Shown here in pieces: positions 1 through 9,878 of a DNA stretch of 51,362 nucleotides (within the stretch, counting starts at the first letter, position 1; every line of letters starts with the position of its first letter). The translations under genes were made by a program, and so were the position numbers. Location: NCBI GenBank assembly GCA_964593865.1, contig CAZQKE010000140.1, positions 1 to 51,362 on the forward strand. The letters are read 5' to 3'. The notes under the pieces are model-generated. The model searched no databases and was not told the origin of the DNA. It saw nothing but the letters and a program-made list of their open reading frames with translations. The stretch comes from CAZQKE01 sp964593865 (GTDB lineage Bacteria > Chloroflexota > Anaerolineae > JAAYZQ01).

Positions 1-1535
1 CTCAAGATGATGTGCCGCGCTCCGTCAACACCATGCGTCGTCGGGTACGGATCCTCCGGCAGGTCGCCGTAGTCCAACTCAACCACCCGCACCGCATAGT
101 CCTCTACCTCGCCATCATCGGCCAACCCCGTCGGCGTCAGACCGCTCTGCGTGCTGAACCGGAACCGCGCGTAGGTCGTCACCCCCTGCGTCGCCGTCAA
201 CGGCACGTTCACCAACAGGTCCACGCTCCCACCCGCGGCAATGTTCACGTCCGCGGCAATCTGATCTACCGCACCCAACACTCCGTCGGCACCAAAGTCG
301 ATCCACGCGTTGAGCACACCGCCCGCCGCAGGCGACGCCGTCACCGTGACCGTCACCACCTCTCCGGGAACCAGCGGCCCGGAGAAACTCACCCCGTCCT
401 CATCGTCGGGCGTGCCGTTGGTGTCATCCCCATCGGCGTTGGCCGAAGGCTGCCCGTCGGTCTCCGCGTCCACCGTCGCCCCCAACGTCGGGTTGTTCAC
501 ACTCAAGATGATGTGCCGCGCTCCGTCGCTGGCGTACAGCGTCGGGTAGTCGGGCAGTCCGGGCAGGTCATCGGGCAGGTCGCCGTAATCCAACTCAACC
601 ACCCGCACCGCATAGTCCTCTACCTCGCCGTCCGTCGCCAACCCCGTCGGCGTCAGACCGCTCTGCGTGCTGAACCGGAACCGCGCGTAGGTCGTCACCC
701 CCTGCGTCGCCGTCAACGGCACGTTCACCGGCAGGTCCACGCTCCCACCTGCGGAAATGTTCACGTCCGTGGCGATCTGATCCCCCGCACCCAACACTCC
801 GTCGGCGCCAAAGTCGATCCACGCGTTGAGCACACCGCCCGCCGCAGGAGACGCCGTCACCGTGACCGTCACCACCTCTCCAGGAACCAGCGGCCCGGAG
901 AAACTCACCCCGTCCTCATCGTCGGGCGTGCCGTTGGTGTCATCCCCATCGGCGTTGGCCGAGGGCTGACCGTCGGTCTCCGCGTCCACCGTCGCCCCCA
1001 ACGTCGGGTTGTTCACACTCAAGATGATGTGCCGCGCTCCGTCGCTGGCGTACAGCGTCGGGTAGTCGGGCAGTCCGGGCAGGTCGTCGGGCAGGTCGCC
1101 GTAATCCAACTCAACCACCTGCACCGCATAGTCTTCTACTTCGCCGTCGCTCGCCTGGCCGACAGGTGTCAAGCCGCTATCGCTGCTGAAGCGGAAGCGG
1201 GCGTAGGTCGTCCCCTGCGCCGCCGTGTAGGGCACGGTAAAGGTGATCTGGACGCTGTCCCCGGCGACGATGGACAGGTCGGAGGCGATCTGCTCGCCCG
1301 CGTCGGTCAGGTCGCCGTCGGCGTTAAAGTCAATCCAGGCGTTCAACAGGCCGCCGGCGGACGGCGCGGCAGCAACCGTGATGGTCGCCATCTCGCCGGG
1401 GATCAGTTGTGAGTTGAAGGTCACGCCGTCCTCATCGTCGGAGCCGTCAAGGGTATCGTCCCCGTCGGCTGCGGCGTTCGGCTGACCGTCGGTTTCGGCG
1501 TCTACGATGATCCCCAGGGTGGGGTTGTTGGTGGA
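1..1535 (-). repeat. Tandem ~0.5-kb coding repeats (GEVED modules)
   Basis: Three consecutive units begin near 1, 502 and 1018, with a fourth boundary near 1535, giving a period of about 501-516 bp. The units at 1-501 and 502-1017 are nearly identical at DNA level. The unit at 1018-1535 has the same layout but many substitutions. Each encodes one GEVED module ending in GEVEDYAV and starting with LDYGDLPDD. The first unit lacks about 15 bp that the second has. High identity suggests recent duplication or gene conversion and a risk of copy-number or assembly variation. Confidence 0.9.
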
Positions 1536-4500
1536 CAGGATGATGTGCCGCGCGCCGTTGCTGGCCAACCGAGTCGGATAGGGACCGTCGGGCAGGTCGC
1601 CCAGGTCCATCGCATACAGACCGGCGTCCCAGGTCATGTCGCTCTCGCCGGAGACCAAGTTGATGTTGATGGTCCGGCCTGTGGTCGGATCGGCGTCGCT
1701 GTCCAGGGCATCGTCGCTGCCCGCATCCTGCTGGGTAAAGACCAGGTTGGGCGGCGGGGTAAAGACCACATAGTAGTCGTCGGGGACCAGGTCGGTGAAG
1801 CTATAGTAGCCGCTGGCGTTGGTCGTCGTGCTCCTCACCATAGCGCCGGTATCGGAGTAGTAGAGGGTCACGGTGACGCCGGGGATGCCCGGTTCGCCGA
1901 GATCTTGGATGCCGTCGGTATTGTCATCGTACCAAACATAGTCACCCAGTTCGGCGGGGATGTAGAGGCCCGCATCCCAGGTAGGATCGCGCTCGCCGGA
2001 CTGGAGGTTGGTGACGATGGTCCGCCCCGTGAGCGGACTGGCGTCGCTGTCCAGGGCATCGTCGCCACCTTGGTCCTGGGGGCTGATGTCGTAATTGGGC
2101 GGCGGGACAAATTCAACAAAGTAGTCGCCGGGGATAAGGCGGGTGAAGGTGTAGTAACCGGGATTGCCAAAGGCATTGTTGGCCGTCGTCGTCGTGCTGA
2201 TCAGATGCCCCAAGCCATCGTACAGGTTGACGGTCACGCCGTTGATGCCGGTGTTGCCGTCGTTCTGGACGCCGTCGGCGTCCATATCCTCCCAGACGTA
2301 ATCGCCCAGGGCAGCATAGATGGGCGTCGTCACCTGCTCGGTGTTGGTCACGCCCTCGCTGCTGCTCACCCAGGCGGTGTTTTCGATGATGGTCCCGGCG
2401 GGCACGCTATCGGTGATGCGTACCACCATTGTCACTTCGCGCGCCTCGCCCACGTCCAGCGTGCCCAGGGTCCAGGTGATGATGCTGCCGGGGTTGTTGT
2501 TGGGCGTCGGCCCGGCGTGAGGCGTGGTGGCAGCAACAAAGGTGGTGTGGGCCGGGATGGAGTCGGTGATGAACACATTGGTTGCCGAAACGATGCCGCT
2601 GTTGGTCACGCGGATCGTGTAGGTCAGCAGCTCGGTGATGTCCACGATGGACGGCGCGGCGGTCTTGGTCAGATCCAGGACCGGGTACCCGGCGTGGACG
2701 TTGGTCGAATCCTCCACCGGGCCGTACTCCCGGTCGCCGGGCACATCCCCCGGCAGGGAGGAATAGGTCACCCGCGCCCGGTTGATCTGATCCTCACCGG
2801 CGGGCACATCGGCGTTCACCTGCCCCCGGTATTCCAGGATCAACTGGTCGCCGGGCTGGACGCCCAGGTCGTCGCGGAAATCCACCGTCAGGACGCCGCC
2901 GGCATAGGAAGCCGTATAATCGCCAGGCTGGCTCAAGGGCGCGCCGTTCAACGAGATTTGCAACGAGGCCAGGTCAAAGGTGACGTGGGCCGGGGCGGTA
3001 TCGGTGAAGAAGAGGTCGTAAGCCGGGCTGGCGTTGGCGTTGGTCCAGTTGTCAATCTGGACGGTATAGGTCACAGGGTCGTTCGCGCCCACGGTGCTGC
3101 TGGTGGGCGGGTCGCTGGCCTTGGCCAGCGTCAACCGCGGCTCGCCGACGGTGATGCTCACCTCATTGCTGGTGGTGACGGGGGAGCCGCTGTAGACCAT
3201 CCGGGCAACATCGGTGATCACGTCCCCGGCCACCGCGCCCAAGGGATCGCTGATGCGGGCGGTGATGGTGATGACGCCTTGATCGCCGTGGGGGATGCTG
3301 GCAAAGGTGGCGGTCACAACCTGCCCGGACCAGCCGGAAGCGGCCCCCGTACCGCCGGCGGCGGCCACGCTTTCGATGTAGAGGCGGGCGTCCAGGGTAT
3401 CGGTGACGATCACGTTGTACAGGGTCGCCGTGATCGGTTCCGGCGGCACATGAAGGGTGTAGGTCAGCAGCGTTCCCAGTGTCGGTGTGAGCGCGGGGGT
3501 GAACCCCAGAGATTTATCAATACCGGCACTGACGGTCCGCACCGCCGTCGAGTGGGAGCCGCCGCTGGAGGTGCGTTCAATGTTGATGTTGTAGGGATTA
3601 CCGAGGGGATCGCCGTCGTCCTCCCAGTTGTCGTAGATCAGGTTGGCCTGGTTGTCCAGGATGATGTTGGTCGTAATGTTATTGGCCACCTGAAGGATGA
3701 CGGTCAAGGTCAGGGCGGTGTGGTTCAGCGGGTCGAAGGGGCTGCGAGAAGCCAGTTGGTCGATCTGCCACACCAGATCGCCGGTCGCGCCGGGAATGGG
3801 CGCGGGCTGGGCCGTTACGGTGGAGGCCGGATCGTCGCTGGTCATGGTGTAGCTGCGCAGGCTCGTGCCCGCCGGGATGGAATCGGTGATCACCAGGTCA
3901 TAGCCGGTCCATTGGGCCTGGTTGGAGATGGTCAGGGTGTAGGTCACCAGGCTGCCCGCCCCGACCAAGCAAGGCGCAGTCGGCGAAGCAGCAGAAGGAT
4001 TGTTCGGATCACCCAGACGGGTGATGAGGATATCGTCTATGTCAACATCACTGCTGTTGTTGGTACGGATCTGGGTAAAGCCGTGGGTATAGGTTCCGTC
4101 GGTCGCCGAGAGGATCAGATCGCCATCGGCGTAAACGCGGATGCGCGATCCTTCGGCGCGGATTTCGAAATGATGCCATGCACCCCGACCCGGCGCGCCG
4201 CTGGCCGTATCCAACACGGTATCGATACCGCCGACGTTACGCACCAGGCGGTAGTCGGTGTTACGCCATTCAAAGCGGTAACTGTTAACGTTCCAATCGT
4301 TGGCGGTGCGGAAGACAACCCACAAGTCCGCGTTATCGGCATTGTCTTCGTTCTTGCGGGCCATCAGGCTCAAGCTGAAATCGTACAGATCGGCGTTGTT
4401 TTGAACGTCACCGCTGTTGAACAGGTGCAACAAACCGTCCCGGATCTGAGCGTCGGCGTTGATCCGCGCCCAGTTCCCAAAGGGAGAAATGGCCGTATCG

Positions 4501-7500
4501 GCGACATTGAACGTATCCCGCAGGATTTGCGCCCGACAGGCGGCAGGAGTGACGTAGGTCTTGCCCAGGTGCAGGATCGGTTCGAGGATGTCTATCCGGG
4601 TTGTATCGGTAAAGTTGTAACGTTCACCGTCATCGGTGTAAGTCATGTAAGCGCGGTTGGTGTGGCTGGCTCCGTCATAGTTGTAGGCGTTATCCTGCAC
4701 AACGGCGGTGATGACGGCGTTGACGGTAATGACACCCGGCAGGTCACCCAGCCGCCAGATGATGTCGCCGCTCTGCAACCAGCCGGGGGTGATGGTCGGC
4801 GTGCTGGAGATGAACCGATTCGGCCCGCCACTGCTGCCGTCACCGTCTGTGGTGTAGACCAGCGTGGCGGCCACGTAACCTAATCCATCGGGCAGGGTAT
4901 CGGTAACGATCAGGCCGGCATAGGTAGCGTCGGGACCGTTGTGGTAGCTCTCGACCGTGAAGGTGAGGATGCTACCGATGGTCGCGGTCTGCACCTCCGG
5001 AGACTTGAAGAATTCACGCAGGAGAGTCACATGGGCGCGGTCGTCCACGGCAACGTAGCGGCAACCGGAAGCGCAGGTCCCGGTGGCCGTCACCACGTCA
5101 AAGTGCTCGCCGACCGAGTTTACCGTGGCCGTGACCTGGGCGGTCCACGTGCCGCCGTTGGCCGGGACGGGTGCGTTCAACTGCCAGACGATCTGATTGC
5201 CGCTCACGGTGGGCGTTTCGCCGCCGGAACCGTTCTGGCCGCCCCAACTGCTAAAGCCGCTGCCCACCGTATCGGTGACGACGACGCCTTGCGCCTCACC
5301 GGGGCCGGTGTTGCGCACGGTGATGGTCCAGGTCACCACATCGCCGATGTCGGCGACAAAGCGAGGAGGTGTCTTTTCCACCGAAAGGGTGGGGTATTCG
5401 TTGGCCAAAGGACCGCTGGCGTTGGTGGTGCTGCCGTTGCCACACGAATCCTCATAGTAGCCGTCTACGTTCTGGTTGCCGCTCCAGGCTGTACATGCGC
5501 CGCCGGTGGCGGTCCGCACCTGGAAGTTGATGGTGATGGAGTCGGTGACGACATCGAACACCCAGACCGCCGGGTTGTCCCCCGGGCTGGGATATGTCAC
5601 CGCCCCGTGTGTGCCGGAAATGTTGACCGTACCGCTGTAATACAAACCGGTGGGCAAGGTGTCGGTCAAGCGCACGTTGTAGGCCGGAGGGCCTTCAAAG
5701 TCAAAGGTGAATTGCAGTTCACCGCCGCAATAGTTGATGCTCTGCACCGGCACGATGATAGAAACATCTTCAGGCTGGGTGCGCAACCCCGCCGGATCGT
5801 TGATCCATTCCTCGCGGCAGCCGTCGGAGCAGCCCCAGCGGACGTAGGCGACGTTGTCGTCCACCGGACCGCAAGCATCGGCGGCCACGGTAGAGGTGAC
5901 GTAGAAGACCCAGGTCTCGGCGGGCGGGTCCAGGCTTTCGTTGGTGTCAATGATCCAGGGATCGGCAGACGTACCGCTGCCGCCGGTCACGGACGGTGTG
6001 CCCGCACCGGGGGTCAGCAGGTGGGGTGAACCGGTGGTCGCCGAAGGTTCATCATCGTACAGTTCAACAAAGTAGGCCGAAACGTAGGGATCGCCGGTGT
6101 TCTGGACGGTGATCTGCCAGGTGATCACGTCTCCGGCCCGAGCATCGGTCAGGTCGGAATAAGCCGAGCCGAGAGTCGCGTTGGCTCCCACTTTGTCAAT
6201 GGTGATGGGCGGCAGTTCTTGGGTGACGACGTAGTAGCTGGGGTTGGGACGAATGATCTGACCGCACACACCCTTGAATTGGACATCAATGCGCAAGCGT
6301 TCGTTATTGAAATCACAGTTGGTCCGGACATCATAGCGGATCTCAATGGTCCAGCCGGGCTGAAGTTTGTGCAGGTATTGCCACAGGCCGGTCGTGCCCT
6401 GCGTGTAGCTCCAGATGAGCTGATTCCCCGATACCACCGGTTCGGCAGGGGTAGACCAAGGCACAACCACCGCGCCATTCTCATCCAGGATGCGATACTC
6501 GGACGAGTTGGCGACATACTGCATCCCGGTCGGCAGGGTTTGGGTCAGGATGGTGACATAATTCACCGTGCTGCCTGAATTCTTGGCCCGCAACGTGACG
6601 CTGACGGCCTCACACAAGGGAGCCGGGTCCATAATGTTGGTGGCCAGCATCTGCCCATCCACAATCTGGACGCTGGCCTCGTCGCTGATGGGACCGGCGC
6701 AGATATTGCCCAGGCAGCCTTGCGAGAGCGAGACCGAGTTGGTCAGCGGGGAGCAGGCGATCAGCTCGGCAACGACGGTGATCTCGCGGGTGGAGGAAGC
6801 CGGGTTGGTCGCGTCAAAGTGGGGCAAAAAGTCATAGGTGACGGTCGCCAAGTTGGAGGTGGTGACGACGCTGGACGCCTGGGGCGCGATGGCCTTGACC
6901 AGGCTCAGGCCGGAGGCCAGCTCATCAACGGCCACGGCGTTCACCGTGTCTCCAATGCCGGTGTTCTTGACCGTCACCGTCCAGGTGACATACTTGCTCT
7001 TGGCGAAAAAGTACTGAGGCTCTTTGAAGATAAAGAGATAGGGCGGATCGGTGATACCGCTATCGCTGCCGTCGGCGGAGCAGGAGCGGGGAGTTTGGTC
7101 ATCGTTGCACAGGTCGTTGTAATCCAAATGGGCACCCAGGGTGTTCCCCGTACAACGTCCCTGGACCTGCAGCGTAATCGTCCCGGTCGTGGCCGAGGTA
7201 AAGCCATCGCCGTAATCCCATTGCAGGCCCCCGGCCACTACGGTGGGACCACCGACGGGGGTCACGCCGGCGTAGGAGATGGTGTTGGACAAGAGGGCAA
7301 AGTCGCTGTCCGAAAGGGTGAGCAAAACATCATAGACCCCAAAGGCCGAAGTGCGATTGAGGGTGATGGTCGGCGTGTAAATGTTACAGGCGATCAGAGA
7401 ATCGGGCAGACCGGTCACCGAGACGGCGATATGGCCCCGTTCGGCCACGGTTTCGGTAAAGATGCGCCCGAACACCGAATTGTTCGCCGGGCACATGGTA

Positions 7501-9686
7501 TTGCTGAAATCGTCGGTATTGGCGACACGAATGTTGATCTCGGACCAATCCTGCCAGCTCAGATCATCGCAACCGGGGGTGCTAACGGAGGCGGTGTAGG
7601 TGATGAGCAAGACGGTGTTGCGTACCGTGTCGGAAGGGGTACAACTGCTGAAATCGCCGGGGCCGAAATCCACCACCAGCGGCGGCCCGGCGGAGACGCT
7701 GACTCCGCTCCAGCAGGTATTGTCACCGTTGATGGCGATCTGCAACGAGCCGGGCACATACTCGCCCTGGGGGAGGGTATCGGTAAAGACAATATCGTTC
7801 CAATCCGAATCGTCCCACCCTGCCATGTCCGCAAATTCATAACGGTTGGTAAAGGTCAAAACATCGGCAGAGCAGATCTCAACAGGGGCGCTCACATTTT
7901 TCTCGGAGCGGAACGTTCCGGGCGAGTCCTCCCCGCAGATCACGATGGTCTCCGCCGACACCGACTGAGGCGCACCGGGGCTGCAACCGCAGCAGTCGGT
8001 CTCGTAAGAGGCTTCCAAGCGGTTTTCCAGTGTTTGACCGCACGAAGCACAGCCTCCGTCACTTATGTCCTTGATCTTGATGACGACATCCGTGGTAAAC
8101 CCGCTTGTAACATCGGTGAGGGTTTTGACCCAGGTGATGATGCCGGTCGCGGCGTCATAAGTCCCACCACCGGTGTCGATCACATCCACGTCGGAGGGCA
8201 AGGTATCGGTGATATACACATCGCCCCCCTGGCCGCTGCCGCAGGAAATGGCCCCCACATAGTCAACCGAAATGTTATAGGTGATCACATCGCCCGGTTG
8301 GGCAACGGCCGTGGAAGCGGTCTTGTTGACGCTCAACGAAGGGGTATCGCCAGCCCATTGGTAACTGCTGGTGCGAATGGGAGGGAAGTATGGTTCGTTA
8401 CATCCATCATAGTAGCGCGGCGTCCAGGTCAGGCTGCCGCTCCCGGCAGGGTTGGAACACCAATCGGGGATGGTGACGGTGAACGTTACCCACTGGGAAC
8501 CACCCGGCGGAATGTCGGGCAGGAAGAAAGCCTGCTGGCCCAGATCGGTGCTAAAACCGGTTGTCACCGGCGCAGTGGCGGTAACGTTGAAATTGTTGAA
8601 CAGCTCCTGGACGCCCAACTGCACGTTGTAGGCCGTGCCGTCCCCCAGGTTGCGGACCTCAAAAGAATAGGTATCGCCGCCGGAGCAGTAATCGTTGATG
8701 TTGATGTCCGGCGGGGTGTAATCCAGGGCCGGGAACTCGCGGATGAAATCAACGGTCGCATGGGTTTCCACCGCCTGGCAGGTCGCGCTCCCACAACCCC
8801 AGGAGGCTACGGCGTCGTTCCGCAGCTCGGAGCAGGCGACAACCCGCCCCACAACCTGGAAAGAGATCACATCCCCGGCATCCAGGTCCACCGGGCCGTA
8901 GCTGAGGGGGCCGGAGACGTGGGCGATCCCCGCGCCCAGGGTGTCGGTGACGCGCACGTTGTTGACGGCGCCAAAACCGGTGCTTTCCACCTGAACGGTC
9001 CAGGTGATCAGATCGCCCAGGCGGGCCGGGGTCAAGGTCTCGCCGTTCTGGTCTACTTTGGTGATCTGGATGGCGCCGGGGCGCACTTCGAACTCGGTGC
9101 GCTTGACGATGGGGGAATAGCCATCTTGGGTCAGGGTGACGACGTTCTGGCCCGAAACGGCGCTGCACCCGCCGGTGAAGACGGCGTCGCATGTTCTAAC
9201 GGCATTAGGCGGCACCGAGCCAAAAGAGCACACCGTCTGGTGCTGGGGGGTGTATTCGGGCGGCATGGCACTTTCCACGACAACGTTGGTCGTGGTTGAG
9301 CTGTCGTTGGTGAAGCGGATGGTAAAGGTGATGGTGTCGCACTGGTTGACCGTGTCGGGGCCGGTGACGGTGACCTGATCGGGGTAGATGGTGTGGTGCT
9401 GCGGGGGTGGATCGGAAGCCGCATCGCCCGGCGGGGACGCCGAATCGGGGGCCTGGCTCACTGCGCAGAGCGGCCCTCGGAGCGGCACAAAATCCATTGC
9501 CGCCAAAAGTGGACCGCCGCCGGCGGTCACCTCGGCAGGTTTAGCCTGCGAGATCGCAGCCACCGCCGGGGACGCTTCTCCCTCAGCGGCAATGACTGCC
9601 GCCGAGGAGACGCCCAGCAAGGCGATCAGCAATGCAGCCATCATGATGATACTGACAAAGAGCAGTGCAATTGAAGAACGTTTCAT
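1..9686 (-). CDS. Giant secreted repeat protein (DUF11, LamG-like, SdrD-B and GEVED domains), C-terminus off the window
   Basis: One open frame of at least 3228 residues starts at ATG 9686 after a GGGGGAG ribosome site and runs off the left edge, so the C-terminus and any anchor are unseen. It opens with a hydrophobic signal peptide (about residues 5-30). Then come some 14 or more DUF11-type modules, recognised by recurring phrases such as VTYTIRVTNSG followed by VTDTLP; a LamG/concanavalin-like module near 4510-4010; two SdrD/Cna-B-like modules near 2310-1560 (LGDYVWYD, with Asp-rich loops); and GEVED modules from about 1540 to the left edge. These families are typical of extracellular adhesins and sheath proteins, so a surface role is inferred. 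No enzyme motif was seen. Long ORFs on the opposite strand here are GC-rich mirror frames. Confidence 0.9.
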   Translation of the reverse strand, partial: MKRSSIALLFVSIIMMAALLIALLGVSSAAVIAAEGEASPAVAAISQAKPAEVTAGGGPLLAAMDFVPLRGPLCAVSQAPDSASPPGDAASDPPPQHHTIYPDQVTVTGPDTVNQCDTITFTIRFTNDSSTTTNVVVESAMPPEYTPQHQTVCSFGSVPPNAVRTCDAVFTGGCSAVSGQNVVTLTQDGYSPIVKRTEFEVRPGAIQITKVDQNGETLTPARLGDLITWTVQVESTGFGAVNNVRVTDTLGAGIAHVSGPLSYGPVDLDAGDVISFQVVGRVVACSELRNDAVASWGCGSATCQAVETHATVDFIREFPALDYTPPDININDYCSGGDTYSFEVRNLGDGTAYNVQLGVQELFNNFNVTATAPVTTGFSTDLGQQAFFLPDIPPGGSQWVTFTVTIPDWCSNPAGSGSLTWTPRYYDGCNEPYFPPIRTSSYQWAGDTPSLSVNKTASTAVAQPGDVITYNISVDYVGAISCGSGQGGDVYITDTLPSDVDVIDTGGGTYDAATGIITWVKTLTDVTSGFTTDVVIKIKDISDGGCASCGQTLENRLEASYETDCCGCSPGAPQSVSAETIVICGEDSPGTFRSEKNVSAPVEICSADVLTFTNRYEFADMAGWDDSDWNDIVFTDTLPQGEYVPGSLQIAINGDNTCWSGVSVSAGPPLVVDFGPGDFSSCTPSDTVRNTVLLITYTASVSTPGCDDLSWQDWSEINIRVANTDDFSNTMCPANNSVFGRIFTETVAERGHIAVSVTGLPDSLIACNIYTPTITLNRTSAFGVYDVLLTLSDSDFALLSNTISYAGVTPVGGPTVVAGGLQWDYGDGFTSATTGTITLQVQGRCTGNTLGAHLDYNDLCNDDQTPRSCSADGSDSGITDPPYLFIFKEPQYFFAKSKYVTWTVTVKNTGIGDTVNAVAVDELASGLSLVKAIAPQASSVVTTSNLATVTYDFLPHFDATNPASSTREITVVAELIACSPLTNSVSLSQGCLGNICAGPISDEASVQIVDGQMLATNIMDPAPLCEAVSVTLRAKNSGSTVNYVTILTQTLPTGMQYVANSSEYRILDENGAVVVPWSTPAEPVVSGNQLIWSYTQGTTGLWQYLHKLQPGWTIEIRYDVRTNCDFNNERLRIDVQFKGVCGQIIRPNPSYYVVTQELPPITIDKVGANATLGSAYSDLTDARAGDVITWQITVQNTGDPYVSAYFVELYDDEPSATTGSPHLLTPGAGTPSVTGGSGTSADPWIIDTNESLDPPAETWVFYVTSTVAADACGPVDDNVAYVRWGCSDGCREEWINDPAGLRTQPEDVSIIVPVQSINYCGGELQFTFDFEGPPAYNVRLTDTLPTGLYYSGTVNISGTHGAVTYPSPGDNPAVWVFDVVTDSITINFQVRTATGGACTAWSGNQNVDGYYEDSCGNGSTTNASGPLANEYPTLSVEKTPPRFVADIGDVVTWTITVRNTGPGEAQGVVVTDTVGSGFSSWGGQNGSGGETPTVSGNQIVWQLNAPVPANGGTWTAQVTATVNSVGEHFDVVTATGTCASGCRYVAVDDRAHVTLLREFFKSPEVQTATIGSILTFTVESYHNGPDATYAGLIVTDTLPDGLGYVAATLVYTTDGDGSSGGPNRFISSTPTITPGWLQSGDIIWRLGDLPGVITVNAVITAVVQDNAYNYDGASHTNRAYMTYTDDGERYNFTDTTRIDILEPILHLGKTYVTPAACRAQILRDTFNVADTAISPFGNWARINADAQIRDGLLHLFNSGDVQNNADLYDFSLSLMARKNEDNADNADLWVVFRTANDWNVNSYRFEWRNTDYRLVRNVGGIDTVLDTASGAPGRGAWHHFEIRAEGSRIRVYADGDLILSATDGTYTHGFTQIRTNNSSDVDIDDILITRLGDPNNPSAASPTAPCLVGAGSLVTYTLTISNQAQWTGYDLVITDSIPAGTSLRSYTMTSDDPASTVTAQPAPIPGATGDLVWQIDQLASRSPFDPLNHTALTLTVILQVANNITTNIILDNQANLIYDNWEDDGDPLGNPYNINIERTSSGGSHSTAVRTVSAGIDKSLGFTPALTPTLGTLLTYTLHVPPEPITATLYNVIVTDTLDARLYIESVAAAGGTGAASGWSGQVVTATFASIPHGDQGVITITARISDPLGAVAGDVITDVARMVYSGSPVTTSNEVSITVGEPRLTLAKASDPPTSSTVGANDPVTYTVQIDNWTNANASPAYDLFFTDTAPAHVTFDLASLQISLNGAPLSQPGDYTASYAGGVLTVDFRDDLGVQPGDQLILEYRGQVNADVPAGEDQINRARVTYSSLPGDVPGDREYGPVEDSTNVHAGYPVLDLTKTAAPSIVDITELLTYTIRVTNSGIVSATNVFITDSIPAHTTFVAATTPHAGPTPNNNPGSIITWTLGTLDVGEAREVTMVVRITDSVPAGTIIENTAWVSSSEGVTNTEQVTTPIYAALGDYVWEDMDADGVQNDGNTGINGVTVNLYDGLGHLISTTTTANNAFGNPGYYTFTRLIPGDYFVEFVPPPNYDISPQDQGGDDALDSDASPLTGRTIVTNLQSGERDPTWDAGLYIPAELGDYVWYDDNTDGIQDLGEPGIPGVTVTLYYSDTGAMVRSTTTNASGYYSFTDLVPDDYYVVFTPPPNLVFTQQDAGSDDALDSDADPTTGRTININLVSGESDMTWDAGLYAMDLGDLPDGPYPTRLASNGARHIILSTNNPTLGIIVDAETDGQPNAAADGDDTLDGSDDEDGVTFNSQLIPGEMATITVAAAPSAGGLLNAWIDFNADGDLTDAGEQIASDLSIVAGDSVQITFTVPYTAAQGTTYARFRFSSDSGLTPVGQASDGEVEDYAVQVVELDYGDLPDDLPGLPDYPTLYASDGARHIILSVNNPTLGATVDAETDGQPSANADGDDTNGTPDDEDGVSFSGPLVPGEVVTVTVTASPAAGGVLNAWIDFGADGVLGAGDQIATDVNISAGGSVDLPVNVPLTATQGVTTYARFRFSTQSGLTPTGLATDGEVEDYAVRVVELDYGDLPDDLPGLPDYPTLYASDGARHIILSVNNPTLGATVDAETDGQPSANADGDDTNGTPDDEDGVSFSGPLVPGEVVTVTVTASPAAGGVLNAWIDFGADGVLGAVDQIAADVNIAAGGSVDLLVNVPLTATQGVTTYARFRFSTQSGLTPTGLADDGEVEDYAVRVVELDYGDLPEDPYPTTHGVDGARHIIL

Positions 9687-9721
9687 ACTTCTCCCCCCGA
9701 AATGCTTGGCATATCCCCGGT

Positions 9722-9763
9722 ATTATACCTTAATTTGTTCCCTAGTTTGGTTTGAGTTTGGTT
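9722..9763 (-). promoter_or_regulatory. Promoter of the giant surface-protein gene with a direct-repeat regulator site
   Basis: On the minus strand a TATAAT -10 lies at 9727-9722, but no good -35 sits at the right distance. That position is instead covered by two exact 9-nt direct repeats (plus strand AGTTTGGTT at 9744-9752 and 9755-9763) spaced 11 bp start to start. OmpR/PhoB-type regulators bind direct repeats with this one-turn period and replace the -35 contact. The neighbouring OmpR-type regulator is the obvious candidate; this is inference. Confidence 0.45.
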
Positions 9764-9799
9764 AGAATTTTTCAACTTTCTTGCTCTTCGTCCGGGAAA

Positions 9800-9828
9800 T
9801 TGACGTTTGCCCCGATCTGGCGTATACT
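9800..9828 (+). promoter_or_regulatory. Sigma-70-type promoter of the response regulator / kinase operon
   Basis: TTGACG at 9800-9805 and TATACT at 9823-9828 are separated by exactly 17 bp. Transcription would start near 9835, about 44 nt before the ATG at 9879. Confidence 0.7.
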
Positions 9829-9878
9829 GGGAGGCGTTGACAACCAACTGAACACCGGTGTCAAAGGATTCTGCAATC

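Noticed and set aside
12..9299. Long open frames on the plus strand, 362-1112 codons, across the giant gene
   Set aside because: They mirror the minus-strand gene in GC-rich sequence, have low-complexity Gly/Val/Asp/Arg composition and no domains, whereas the minus frame has a signal peptide and clear DUF11, SdrD-B and GEVED modules.
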